NCBI GenBank assembly: GCA_012064415.1
Contig: SSNU01000005.1
Location: 32,706 to 96,705, forward strand
From: Gyrodactylus bullatarudis
Lineage: Eukaryota > Platyhelminthes > Monogenea > Gyrodactylidea > Gyrodactylidae
DNA length: 64,000 bases
Reading direction: 5' to 3'
The position numbers and the translations under genes were made by a program. Shown one piece after another: positions 21,143-33,235 of this stretch (position 1 is the first letter of the stretch; every line of letters starts with the position of its first letter). The notes beneath the pieces were generated by a model. That model was not told the DNA's origin. It did no database searches and saw nothing but the letters and a program-made list of their open reading frames with translations.

Positions 21143-24100
21143 ATGGTGACAGGACATTCTGTACAAATCATCAATACTATCGAAGGAGATGAGCATAATA
21201 GCTTTAGTCTAAACTTGAAAGCGCTTGAAGACGTTCTCCTCCAAAATAATATTCGAGATAAAAATATTTGTGTTGTTTCAGTTGCTGGAGGATTTAGAAA
21301 GGGAAAATCATTTCTACTAGACTTTTTTCTCAAATACTTGTCCTCTCAAGATAAAGAGAAATGGCTCGATGATAAGGAGTCACCACTTGTTGGATTTCCA
21401 TGGCGAGGCGGCTCAGATAGAGACACAACTGGAATTCTAATCTGGAGTGAACCATTTATTATTAAATTGGATAATGGCGAAGAGGCCGCTCTTATTCTTA
21501 TGGATACACAAGGTTCTTTCGATAGTCAAAGTACTGTTAAGCAATGTGCCACTGTTTTTGCTTTAAGCACAATGTTGAGTTCAGTTCAAGTTTATAATTT
21601 ACATGGAAATATACAAGAAGATGATTTACAAAATCTTCAACTTTTCACCGAATACGGTCGTCTTGCAATGGCAGACTCTGACGGGGAAAAGCCCTTTCAA
21701 GTATGTTTTCTATTTAATCAACTGATTTTTTCTTAAAAAAGAATCTTCAATTTCTTATTCGCGATTGGCCTTTTCCTTATGAGCAAGAGTTTGGATTTAT
21801 CGGTGGCCAAAGCCTCTTGGATAAACGTCTTGAAGTAACCGAGAAAATGGCTAATGAAAATCGAAATTTGAGAAATCATATCAAAACATGCTTTGATAAA
21901 ATTCAATGTTTCCTGATGCCACATCCGGGTATGAAAGTTGCTAGTGATCCAAAGTTTGATGGAAAACTCGCTGATATTGATGAAAATTTCTTAAAAAAAA
22001 TTAACGAATTCGTTCCTAGTATTTTTTCGACAAAAAATTTAAAGGTTAAAAAGATTTTCGGCACCAACGTCACTGGGCGTACATGGGTGGAATATTTAAA
22101 ATCGTATATGAAAATTTACCAGAGCGATTCACTACCTGAGGTTAAAACCCTGCTCAATGCCACTGCTGAAGCCAACAATCTCAGTGCTATGATTCAATCT
22201 AAGGAATACTATACAAAACTCATGAATCAAGTATGTCATTTAAAATCAAATATTTTGACAATTTTATTTCCAGTCTCAAAGTTCAGGATAGCTCTGAGAA
22301 TTTTCAAATATCATCATTTTGCTATTCACTCTACCTCATGTTTTTCTTTTATCTTTACTGATTTACTGTTAACAGTTAACAGTGTTATCTGAGTATGTGA
22401 TTGTATGTATGTATCTGAAATAGATAAATACACATGGTGTGTATTAGGCTAGGTTGAAATTTTTTTTCTCCGAACAACTCACGAGAGGACTTACTTTTCT
22501 GGTAAACTCAGATCATGTTTTGTATAATTTTAAAGGATGAAAGTCATTCTCCATTACGTCATTGCCCATTTTTCCCACAATATCCCATGAACAATGTTTT
22601 ATTGATTTCAGAATGAAAACTTTATAATTTCTCAATACATTTTCACCATAGGTTTGTGGTCCGGAGAGTGGATACATCAATCCAAATGTTGTCGAGACTG
22701 CTCATCTAAAGAATAAGGAGGAAGCCTTGCTCAAATTCAAGAGTACCAAGAAAATGGGTTCCTCAACTTACTGCATGGAATATCAAAATAAGCTATCCCA
22801 AAGTCTCGATGCTTTAGGCGACGACTTCAAGAAGAATAACGAACAAAAGAACATTCTCGGCGTAAGTTGACTTTAATATGTTGATCTGTTCTAATTGGCT
22901 ATAAAGGTTGAGTCCCAGACGGGTCACTACTCCTCTCAACGATTTGCCATCAGTAGAGCAAAAATGTCATTAGCCATTACTCAAGTAGGTACCTAGTAAG
23001 TCAACGGTGCTTCTTCGAATATGGCCAATATGATCTTTCTTAATTCCTTTGAACACGTAGCCAGAGAGTTTAGATAAAATAATTCCTGCATTTCTTGTCA
23101 ATTTAAGCTCGAGATGAGCCAACATTTTCTTCTTGATTGTATGACCCAAGAGTACGAGCAACAGATTTTATTGAAAGACCAAATGATGTTTCAAGTTAAA
23201 GAGAGGGAATTTCCAGAGTCCAGATTCTTTGTGAATCTTATCCTTGATTTTGTATCAAAAACTAACTTATTTTCAATCCAAAATATGACAAAAAAGGCTT
23301 TAATTCAATTCTGTATGGCAAATTTTCTTGGCTTACGCTTTACCTTTGAGACATTTCTAATTAAGGGAATCAAGTTTCTTAATACTATGCTCTGATAATG
23401 GCAAAAATGACAATTTTGCAACTCTATTTATCAGGTAAGAAGAGTATAAGTAATATAAGGCTTCTTTTGACAGCTTATGGTTATAGTGAAGTCCAAGATC
23501 TGATGTACAATTAACGTTGGCTTAGCGTATAGTTGAGAATGGATAGCGTGCGGTTGTGTCTCAGTTTTTCAATTATTTATTTGTAGTCCAATGGAGGCAA
23601 ATGTGGCAAATCACCACTCCTCTCAACCAATTTAACTTGCTATTCAAGCCACAATCCCTACTTGAAGCTAGCCTAATCTTTCATTGATTATTTTCAAGTG
23701 TGTGGGCACCCACGACTATATTGCACACCCCGTTGTAGTTGGTTATCATCAAGTACAAGATGATCCTCTAAACATTTCCCTTGAAAATGCACTACTTGAC
23801 AAAAGTTCTTTCTATAATATCTATTCCTGACATGATGTTTATACCATCTTTGGGATATCAACTTATAATTGGCCTATACTTGTGTAATTATGCTTCTTCC
23901 ATAAGTATCAGATTGATTTTCTTGAAATTCCAAACTATATAAAGAAACCTCTTATCAAAGATGGAATGAAAAAAGATTATTTCAAGTAACTCCCATATGA
24001 TTGAAATGATTAAAGCCAAAATTTTATCCGAATGTATTAGATATTTGACGGTAGATAAAAAGGCCCTTCAACATTATCTTAAAAACAAATTTTTGTCAAT

Positions 24101-25139
24101 TTCTTTATCTCTTCATCGATTGAAAATAAAATGTAGAGACATCCAGCATCTACTCATATAATGCAAATGTTTTATTTATTCTCTCTAGACTTGTTTATCT
24201 ATTATTACATTTCTCAATTCATCTCCAAGGTATTATAACTAGAAATATCTCCATGATCTGATTGTAATTTTCAAGGTTATTACTGTCAACTCATAGATAT
24301 AGTTTAGTGAATCTACTCCGGTTGAAATTCAACATTACTAGATAATCTGGATTCTTGAGGACATGAGTTTTGTACTGTACTAGACTGCCAACTCTTTAAT
24401 ACATTTAAATTAACCATGTATTATGTGAGGAAATTGATACTGAACCAATAGACATGAGCCATTGAAATCATACATGAGATTAAAAGCATAGACCAATCAG
24501 AATGCGATCAATAAGCTATTTGTAATTCCCTCAAAAGGATCGAATTCTTTCGAAATAAGTGTCAAAAAATTTAATGCTCTATTAATCACTGATTAATGAG
24601 CTGTTACAATTATCACAACGACTACACTTTCAAAGGTTCTCAAAAAACTCTGTTAGTGAAATAGTTGCTTGATTTTGTACTTTTTGGAATACTTTTTTAC
24701 TATAAACTGGAAAATTTAACTAATTAATATCTATTATTCCATTCAAATGAGTCACTGTACAATACATGGTAAACATCATTTTTCAGTTACCTAAAAATTT
24801 CTTGAGAATATTTTGATTTTAATCAGAAGAATTACTAACTTCTAATTCATTTTGTAGAATTTCAAGACACCAGCAACACTAATTCTGATCCTCATAGTCT
24901 CCTATGTTCTGGGCGGAATTATCGATATTATCGGTGTGGACTTTATCACAAAACTCTTCATGTTCCCATTCTATATTGCCCTGATTGCACTCTTGACATG
25001 GACCTTTCTCGTCTACTCTGGCAGGGCTCCGAGTGTTCTCGAAGTTGTTGACGAATCAACTGAAATGTTTGTTGATAAACTAATATTACCCTATGCCTAC
25101 AAAGTTTTAACTGGACCAGTGGCCAATGCACGTCGCTAG
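21143..25139 (+). CDS. ATL: Atlastin, dynamin-like ER fusion GTPase
   Basis: Mediates homotypic fusion of ER tubules. Exons 21143-21700, 21742-22230, 22652-22861 and 24858-25139 give 512 residues. The GTPase domain has the P-loop GGFRKGKSF (about residues 50-58), switch I DRDTTGI, DTQG, and the RD-type guanine motif within [11 protein letters not shown] helical middle domain follows ([36 protein letters not shown]). The C-terminal exon begins NFKTPATL and encodes two closely spaced membrane segments, then an amphipathic tail, as atlastins have. Introns 1-3 are 41, 421 and 1996 nt. Confidence 0.94.
22862..24857. other. Large atlastin intron, no recognised gene
   Basis: About 2 kb between atlastin exons 3 and 4. 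It contains open stretches at 23114-23395 (+) and 22970-23161 (-), but neither resembles a known family and they overlap. Two diverged copies of a short motif (ACTCCTCTCAAC near 22929 and 23619) hint at old mobile DNA. Confidence 0.5.
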
Positions 25140-25840
25140 AGACGTGAAAAGAAAACTCACAGTATTTGCGGTATTATATATCAGAGATGCTCTTTTTGAA
25201 AAGAATTCGTGTAGATTCATCACTCCTCCTGAGACATACCACCCCATCCCCTCCTTTAAAAAAAAATATAATTTGCTTTTGTGTACAGTAACTCATCCTC
25301 ATTTTTTAAAACCTATTCTACATACATTTTCATAAAATTATTATAGCTACTCTCTCTTACTTACTACATGTTCCTCGTTCTCTTAGAATTGATTAGACCA
25401 CAATTTTACATGCTTTTTTTCAGTTTTGATAGAATTTATATATCCATATGTATCTATGCAAATGTGCCGTCTAAAAATAAATCCATTTAATACATGTGAT
25501 ATGTATACTTTTGAACTGTATTTATTCATTTATTGATGAAGATTAAACTAAATTCTTTTGGGAGACTTTTTACAAATTTTACCCAGGAATAAAATAATTC
25601 GAATACGACTGATTTTGATTGATGGATTGAACTTTTCTTTTGATTTTGTCTATCATGTGAGAGAATCAGGGAAAAGAGATGTAGGATTAACAGAAAAATA
25701 GTTCTTCTCTCATATCGAGGATGGGAGAAAAGAAATTGATGGATTGGCACGTTTCAAAAACAACAAAAAAGCAAATGTCTCTCCACGGATCTAGATACAT
25801 AAATAATTTTGTTTGAAAATTAAAAAAACAATAATCTCAG
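25140..25840. other. Convergent intergenic region atlastin/MAGUK
   Basis: 3' flanks of two convergent genes. AT-rich with possible AATAAA signals (for example near 25474). No coding feature seen. Confidence 0.5.
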
Positions 25841-28800
25841 TTAATTCGGTTGTTCAAATGTTGTCACTGGCATTCTCGCCTGTTCACACAAGTGGAACTT
25901 TAATAAATATCTTATTCGAATTAAACAAGAGTTGAAATCTTTAAATCTGAAATAGCTCGTCAATAGGTAGGGTTCTGTTTGTGACAGGAACTCGCAAGAC
26001 TTTATCTCCTGCAGGGTCTTTATTTCGCCCATATCAAACTCTTCAAACGGTCCAGGATTATCAGGTATTGCCATTATAACTATTGTATCCCTTCGTAGAA
26101 GCTAGGAATAGAAATAAATTTTATCGATTAAAGTTATGACAGGCTTTGAAAGTAATTTGCATGTGCAATGCATGATACTTGTTCATGTGACTATAGAGAA
26201 TATTCTAGGCCAGCGTAATGTGATACTTGCGTTTAAAAGGATAACTTAACTATCTTTTGTAATGAAAAAATACTTAATTTTCAAAACCAACGAAAGCTTA
26301 ACTGTTTAGGTGTCGTTAGATGACCGATGAAGATAGAACTCGAATTCTTTCTGTAGCTTTCGAAGAATGTTTCAATTAGTAAGACAAGATTTTCTAATGG
26401 GTAACAATTTTCAACTACTGCATTATTAAATGAAACTAATATACAAAAGTAATAATTATTCTAAAGTTAGCTTTCATATATATGTCCATCGGCACCAAAA
26501 GTTTACAAAAATTTCTACTCTAATCAATTGCTTTCATATTCTTGAATTGGTTTAATTACAATACAGAAAACCTCATGGATCTGATTCAATCTTCGATCAC
26601 ATGCGTCAAAAGGGTCAAAAGTTTCTTCAAAAATTCTGATTTTTCAAGTTTTGAAATTTCAAACTTTGTCAAATAAACTTTTTGTGAAAATATCATAAAA
26701 TAAATCTTTTAATAATGTCTTCTCTTTGGTTTGTGTGAGCCCATTGAAACCTTCCTCTCCATTAAGCGCCGATTAATTTAAATTTTTGTGGTTTAACTTT
26801 ATGGAGAAGCCTTGATTCTCGGCATTCAAAAGATAACAAATACAATACAGATTTCTAAAGTCCTGTTTCGGTCCCTCCAGCTACAGAAGTTGTCTCGTCA
26901 AAGCCTCCCTCCTTTACACAATATAGCTCAGAAGAATAATAATAAAAAACACGAGAAATAAAAGAAGCTACTCAATTCTTTTAGACAACATCCTATCATT
27001 GTAAACCCGTTTTCGATTACATCTCAGCTCCATCCACTTGGAAAATATCAAAATGAAATGTACCTTTATAAACGAGCCTGTTCCCATGACATATTCAAGA
27101 ACTACTTTTAATAAGATATTAAAAAACCAATTTTAGTAAACTTGGTAGTGCAAGTTCTCGTTCTGCATGAGACACTTTCATAACTCAATAGAATTTTTAA
27201 AAGAAATTTTCAAAAAAGTATACCTTGAATCGTTTTACTCCATTCGGTGTCAAGGAGAGGACAGGAATTTTGTTTTCACTGATAACTTCGTTAACTTCAT
27301 TCATGTGATAGCCGTAGAATTCACCACCCTCATCAATAAATTCGAATAATCCATTAGTGGGCGTCTGAAATTCAGGGAATGGTCTGTAATAGTAATTCGA
27401 GTTCTCATTGCGAACTTCTTCAGTATTAGTGGTGCCTTAAATATAAAAGGAAAATTGAGTCTCGAAAAGGCTACTTTCAATAAAGTAAGTATTTTAAGAT
27501 TCAAGCGAGGCTTTTGATGGAAATAGTTTATTCGTATGACTTATTTCTCTGACAATAAATTGAAAATTATTAGCACATAGAAAAAATCCTAGTACATGTA
27601 TCATATTTTATAAAGGTTAATTCCAAAATATTTATCCATAAATGACCTCAAAGAAAAGGATACCAAACGCTGCATATCCTTACTGTCTTGGTCAAAAATA
27701 TCAAAATTCAAGATGTATACAGAGCATTTATTAGGGAAAGCAGATAGTTCAGAAGATGAAAAGTCCTTCAACTTATTATTAGTTAATTAATTATGGACCA
27801 AATCTAGGCAATAAATGGCTCTTTGGAATTATAACTTGTAATTTTGCTAATTCATTTAATGCACGTCTAGTGAAGAGAACACGCCTTCTTCAGTGATACG
27901 ACGAGCTCATCGTACAGTGTTTGATTTTAGCTTTTTGGCAAAAGAAGGAAGTTAAATTATCAATTAAAATATTAACAAAAGAATTATATTTTATAGAGAT
28001 ATGTACATTTCGCCAGGTCTCGTCAGTCTCAATTCCTGGTTCAATATTTAATAAAAGTTGTTGCAATGAAATGTCTATGAATGGAATTGTAAATCTTCTC
28101 TTGAGTAATTCAAATTGATGAAAAACCAAAAAACTTTTCTAGTATTCAGGTAGAAAAGAAAAATTTTAAATCAATTGGGCCACGGTAGTTCTAAATTGTG
28201 CGTGTAGTTCTTTTGAATACACAGATTTGGATCTTCCTTCATAATGTAAAATTTCTCTCTGATTTTGAGGTCTGTCAATTGATCGCTTGAATTTTTAAAT
28301 ATAATTCTGAAATTACTTTCGTTCGCCTCACACCCGCATCTATCAATGTGTTTTTTAATTGACGAACTATTTTTGTTTAAATTTTCATCAATCCTAATCG
28401 CAAACCTTCTTTGTGTTCGACCTATATATCTAGCTCCGTATGATGCTTCGAAGCGATAAATGAGATTAGATTGTTCCGATTCTTTCAGCTTGTCTTTGAC
28501 TTGAAATCTGAATAGACTTGAGGTTTTGTATACAACCTTCAATTGTATATCACTGTAATGTTCATTTACAAGTAAATTCAGTTTTCTCCTTAATTCATAG
28601 CTGAATCCATCTCCTTTAAAGTTTAACTTCATGTAGATAGGAATAGCTCCTTCAGTTTGTTCTTGTTCTACCGGTTGAGTTGCTTCATCTTCTAAAGCTT
28701 TTTTTATGTATTTCTGAACAAATCTTTCAGGATATCCGTTTTCTTCCAGTCTTTTTCGGATTTCATTAATCTCATTCAAAACTTCTTCTTCACTGACTAT

Positions 28801-30921
28801 TCTTTTGACCCTTTTCACAAGTCTTATTATTAATCCTGATTTATAACTCTTTGGACAATAACTCGAGAAATTTAAGTATTTTCCTGTAAATGTTTCTTTT
28901 TAGGCCCCTATCAGATTTTCTCGTCAGCTTTACATCTAAGAAGCTTATGGAATTACTCTTTTCTTCTGATAAGCATCAATGTTAGGCAAAAATTTGTGGC
29001 TAATAGATCTGGGTTATGTACGGAAAAATATTTTCTTTGGGGTCACTTTTGGAAATAGGTTTTTGGGCCATAAGTTTTATACGTGAAGAGCTCTCCTAAA
29101 GAACCCATTCAGGTTCTAACCCAGGCTATAAATCTGTGTACAATGACCAATGATATGGAATAAAACTCACACATTGGGCATCTGACGAGGATGTTGTTAT
29201 TCCAAACCAGATCTGATAAAACTGCATTCCTAGCTGGACCAAGAATGACAATCGGACGAATAGATGCAGGACACGGAACCGTCTCCAGATATGTAGCCTC
29301 AAATCCAATTGACGGCATGGATATAAAGTCTGAGCCATCTGGATAGAATAATCGATCAGTTTTTTTTACTTTTTTTCAACTTTTTCATGATTAAAGCAGA
29401 GATTTTAGAGTGTGAAGAGGTGTGAGGAATCTTTTATGTCTCTCAGTATTTATTTTATCATGAGAGTTTTTCGGGTTAAAACTCCTATCCAAATATATAT
29501 AAGTGGTACTGCTTTTTTTTGTTCCAAAACTTCAAAATCTATACAGGTTTTGATTGACAATTCCCTCTGTGAAGAACATGTCTGGAAAATCCTGTCTCTT
29601 CAAGCAAGCCATAATCGAGTTTAAAAAACTAAGGATAGTAGTTACGGTCAGTATAGATTCAACACTATAATATTTTTTTCAAATTGCATCATACCAAATA
29701 TTATTATCTGGTGATAAAAAAATTAAATTTAACATTCGAATCATGAAGAGAAATATTTTATTTTTTCATGGAGACATAAAAGATCCAAGTTGTGAAGCAT
29801 AAATTAATATTTTAGGCGGATTATGGATCGTTAAGAATAAAGGGGTGGTGTAGTGTTATTAATCAAACATGAATCAACTTACTGAAGACAAAAGCTTTAG
29901 GAAATTATTTATTATATCATACAAAACTATGCAAATATCTATTAGATAGATGGAACGATAATCATTTTCATACATTCATTGATGATATATTAAATAGTAA
30001 AATACTAGATATTTTTTAAATTCATAGATAGGTTTTAAGTCAAAGAATATATAGTAGTCTGGGAGATTTATTCACTTCAAGAAAACTTGTAACAATAATC
30101 ATGGAAAGCAATAGTAAATTCCGCCAGCCCTGAATTATAATTATACATGCATGAAAGTGACTCACTCATCATTCGGATACTCAAATAATGCATGTTCTTA
30201 AATAAATACAGTTTACCATTATGTGGAATATCTTGATCGAAAAAATATCAATCTAATACACTGCAAGGTATGCTAAAATTTTATTTCAATAAAGAGAGAT
30301 GGAATTCTCGAGTTAATAACCTGGGAAAATACTCCGGTGAAAAGAGATTTGAAGAAAATCAGACTCACCCAAATTTGCTAGACTATCAGAGGAGTTTGAG
30401 AGATTTCTATCTTGCTTGTTCTTCAAATACTTTCCTAATAGAGACTTTGTTTTCTTCTCTGGTTTTTCTACAATTTCAGGGTGAGCCTCGGGAATGTTGA
30501 GATCGTTGGGAGTCTCAGTCTCATAAACTTTCTTGCCAATGACGAGATTTCTCGAACTAAAATTAACCTTCATGTTACTCTTTTTACGACGTCTGAGAAC
30601 TAAAACTTTACTAGGAATGAGACCAGAACATTTTTCATTACAAGAACTTGACATTGAAGGCTCATTTTCATTTAAATGCGTTATTGAAAAAACATGTTTA
30701 GCATACCACCACTCAGAATCAGACGCATTTGTTACATGTAATAAATCCCCAAATGAAAATGAGAGACCCTGATTCATTAAATGAAGATTTACTTTTGCAG
30801 GAAGCTTCTTGTCTTTGGTGCAATCATAATCAAATAGAGCAATAACGTAGACTTCTATTTTTGGATTCGTAGATACTATATTAGACTTTATTTTAGATGC
30901 ATTGTTTTTATCCATCTGCAT
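25841..30921 (-). CDS. Dlg-type MAGUK with SH3 and guanylate-kinase-like domains only
   Basis: Four exons in consistent phase: 30921-30369, 29338-29171, 27435-27224 and 26101-25841 (397 residues). The SH3 domain is on exon 1 (VIALFDYDCTK, QGLSFSFGDLLHVTNASDSEWW, GLIPSKVLVLRRRK), closest to the Discs-large/PSD-95 group. A hinge follows, then the GK-like domain: ASIRPIVILGPARNAVLSDL, GLFEFIDEGGEFYGY, NKIPVLSLTPNGVKRFK and DTIVIMAIPDNPGPFEEF. The GK region is strongly diverged and has no canonical ATP-binding loop, as in MAGUKs generally. No PDZ or L27 exon is seen in the 960 bp upstream, so the start codon is uncertain. The role is presumably cell-junction or membrane scaffolding. Confidence 0.87.
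27996..28039 (-). ncRNA. Hammerhead ribozyme motif (PLE type), copy 2
   Basis: Read on the minus strand: CCAGG (28039-28035), GAGA, CTGACGAG, ACCTGGC with CCTGG at 28017-28013, GAAA (28011-28008), the TGTACA palindrome, then ATA and TCTC. The core matches the 7771-7814 motif exactly. It lies 3' of the PLE ORF. Confidence 0.75.
28171..28818 (-). CDS. Penelope-like element endonuclease fragment (GIY-YIG), copy 2
   Basis: About 215 codons, roughly 85-90 percent identical by eye to the 6991-7638 copy. Motifs: LNFKGDGFSYELRRKLN, SNLIYRFEASYGARYIGRTQRR, IRIDENLNKNSSSIKKHI and CGCEANESNF. It is open throughout, including the GIY-YIG-like core. It begins with GTG after truncated RT sequence, so it is a remnant rather than a full element. 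Confidence 0.87.
   Translation of the reverse strand: MKRVKRIVSEEEVLNEINEIRKRLEENGYPERFVQKYIKKALEDEATQPVEQEQTEGAIPIYMKLNFKGDGFSYELRRKLNLLVNEHYSDIQLKVVYKTSSLFRFQVKDKLKESEQSNLIYRFEASYGARYIGRTQRRFAIRIDENLNKNSSSIKKHIDRCGCEANESNFRIIFKNSSDQLTDLKIREKFYIMKEDPNLCIQKNYTHNLELPWPN
29339..30368. other. MAGUK intron 1, no gene recognised
   Basis: About 1 kb of AT-rich sequence between MAGUK exons 1 and 2. An open stretch at 29412-29624 (+) has no recognisable similarity. No RNA gene or structured repeat was seen. Confidence 0.45.
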
Positions 30922-31885
30922 ATTTATACGGAATAATTATGAATATATTAAAATATTGCAGAGATTATTCAGGAGGAGGAATATTGTTTTTCAATATTTG
31001 AAACTCCACTGTGTGTAAAAATTATTTAAATAAAATATTATTTTTAAATTTCTTTTGTATCATTGTTTAATAAATTATGATCAATAAAATTAAATTTTTA
31101 TAATAAAAATTATTATACAAGTTATTCTATTTAAAATAACATTCTGTTACTAACTGATGATCTAATATAATGTAGATCATAATTAAAAGAAAATATAAAA
31201 TTAAATAACTGCTGAAAATTTCATCTATTAATAGGCAAAAAGTATGTTAAATTAAACAGTTAAATAGAAAGTATCTATTAGATAGTGTTATTAATGAAAC
31301 CAGAAATGCAGCATTTTCAGAGCTACTTCTTTCCCTTCTAGCATAAATACTTCAGAAAGGAACCTAAAACCTTTTTATGGGTTTTTCATTTCAGCTCTTA
31401 CAAAGCTGATTAATGGAGGACTTATTCCATGGTCTAGATAATCTATATTCTTAATTATAACTTATTACGGTCAGTACAACCAACGATGACTTTTAGATCA
31501 AATTAATAAACAAATGTACACTGTACAATAAAAATATTGGCTTCTAGCCCAAATGTTTTCAGAAATTTAATTATTTTAATAATTAATTCAACATTACATT
31601 AAATATTTACTGATTGTATCGATTTGATATATATAATTTTTTTTATTATTCAAAATAATAATTCCAACAATCAAATGGAGTATCTGGTAAACTTGAACTA
31701 ACTTTTCTATGACCTCTATCGAATTGAATATCTATAGATCTACAGATTCTGTAGATTATAATATCCAATTTGATTATCTCAGAATCCCTTCTAGAATAAT
31801 GTAGTAATTTTGATCACGAAGAGTATCGTACTGGGTTTTGAGGATTGAAATCATTAAAAATTACGATATCGGAGTATAGAAATAT
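30922..31885. other. AT-rich intergenic region
   Basis: Very AT-rich sequence between the MAGUK 5' end and the 3' end of the Ly6 gene. No coding frame, PDZ-like exon or structured RNA was recognised. Confidence 0.5.
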
Positions 31886-32335
31886 TTATAGAAAGAAAAT
31901 AATTGAACCAAAAAAAATTGAAAAAATCACAAAATTTGCTCTTGTATTGTTGGATGAATTACATCCATCACGATCTTGACAATAACACATTTCTTTGTAA
32001 ATTCCTTGATCGTCAAACCAATATCTACAGCCCCAAGCAAGGCCATAATCTGTTCTGGCTCCGCATCTACGAGTTATCTTGATCCACCTATTCCATCCAG
32101 AGCTTTCTTGATAAATTTTCACGCAAAAAGTTCCCGGAACATGTGCTAAGAAACTTCCACAGTCAATCATCGCATTCATATTTGTATTAAAATAATGATT
32201 TTGCGGACAAGAATCCTCTTCGTTACTATCACACTGATAACATCTGATAGCTAAAACATCCAATTTAAGTTTTTTTATTTACTTACCAAACAAAAAATGA
32301 AGATTTACACAAAAGAGGAAAATTATAGATTTCAT
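31886..32335 (-). CDS. Ly6/uPAR (quiver-like) GPI-anchored protein
   Basis: Two exons, 32335-32287 and 32250-31886, split by a 36-nt intron (137 residues). Exon 1 is a signal peptide (MKSIIFLLCVNLHFLF). The three-finger domain runs AIRCYQCDSNEEDSCPQ, FCVKIYQESSGWNR, ITRRCG and CYCQDRDGCNSS, with the family's paired cysteines and terminal CN. The C-terminal 20 residues are hydrophobic (FVIFSIFFGSIIFFL), as for a GPI-attachment signal. Quiver/Crok-type Ly6 proteins modulate channels or septate junctions in insects; this member's role is unknown. The start is 110 bp from the divergent PSMA2 ATG. Confidence 0.85.
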
Positions 32336-32445
32336 TTACACATTTAATTTTTCACCACTGAATAATCTTAAGCAGAGATCCCTTGAGTTTTCAATTTTTG
32401 TTTTGTCTAGCTTTTAAATTGATTAAATTTCTTAATCGCCACCAA

Positions 32446-33153
32446 ATGTCTGAAAGATATAGTTTTTCGCTCACAACATTCTCTCCTTCAGGAAAGCTTG
32501 TCCAAATTGAGTATGCTTTAAAAGCAGTCGACTCAGGAGCTCCCTGCATTGGTATAAGAGCTGCTAACGGTGCTGTCCTGGTTGCTGAAAAGAAGTTGAA
32601 CTCTGAACTAATTGATGAGACTACAGTTAGAAGAATTGAACAAATCACTAAAAATATCGGAATAGTTTATAGTGGCCTTTCGCCTGATTATCGTGTCCTT
32701 GTGAAACAAGCTAGAAAAATTGCCCAAAATTATTCACTCATGTATGGTGAATCTATCCCACCTGAACAATTAGTTGCCAAAGTCGCCAGTGTTATGCAAG
32801 AGTATACTCAAACTGGTGGTGTTCGACCCTTTGGTGTTTCCCTCCTTGTAGCTGGCTGGGATTTTGATGCTAACAGATCTTATCTCTACCAATGTGATCC
32901 AGCTGGAATTTATTTCCCCTGGAAAGCAACTTCTCTTGGCAAAGACTCGCTTGTGGGCAAGGCTTTTCTTGAGAAGCGTTATAATGAAAAGGTTGAACTC
33001 GAAGATGCTATTCATGCTGCCATTTTAACCCTCAAGGAAAGCTTCGAGGGTGAAATGAATGAAAACAACATTGAAGTTGGAATATGCAATGACAAAGGAT
33101 TCAAAATCCTTACACCACCCGAAATTAAGGACTATCTATCGATGATATCTTGA
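32446..33153 (+). CDS. PSMA2: 20S proteasome subunit alpha type-2
   Basis: Intronless, 235 residues (about 234 in animals). Outer-ring, non-catalytic subunit of the 20S proteasome. The alpha-type N-terminus ([24 protein letters not shown]), the [15 protein letters not shown] strand, and [35 protein letters not shown] with [15 protein letters not shown] are diagnostic for alpha-2. I chose the ATG at 32446 because the conserved [16 protein letters not shown] starts there; the frame is open further upstream without an ATG. This is the best-conserved gene in the window. Confidence 0.97.
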   Translation: MSERYSFSLTTFSPSGKLVQIEYALKAVDSGAPCIGIRAANGAVLVAEKKLNSELIDETTVRRIEQITKNIGIVYSGLSPDYRVLVKQARKIAQNYSLMYGESIPPEQLVAKVASVMQEYTQTGGVRPFGVSLLVAGWDFDANRSYLYQCDPAGIYFPWKATSLGKDSLVGKAFLEKRYNEKVELEDAIHAAILTLKESFEGEMNENNIEVGICNDKGFKILTPPEIKDYLSMIS

Positions 33154-33235
33154 AATAATAAATAATTTTCTATTCATTACAAAAATTTATTTTAAAAAAT
33201 TCAATTAAGTTCGAAAAATCACAATGCATTTGGTT

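Larger units (their letters stand above)
27960..28990 (-). mobile_element. Penelope-like element fragment, copy 2
   Basis: Sits in the MAGUK intron (29170-27436), in the same orientation as the gene. From 5' to 3' on the minus strand: a short RT C-terminal piece (SISFLDVKLTRKSDRGLKRNIYRK, about 28970-28890), the endonuclease ORF 28818-28171, then a 3' tail with a hammerhead motif at about 28039-27995. Homology with copy 1 starts at the shared TTGTCCAAAGAGTTATAAATC (28857). Confidence 0.85.
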
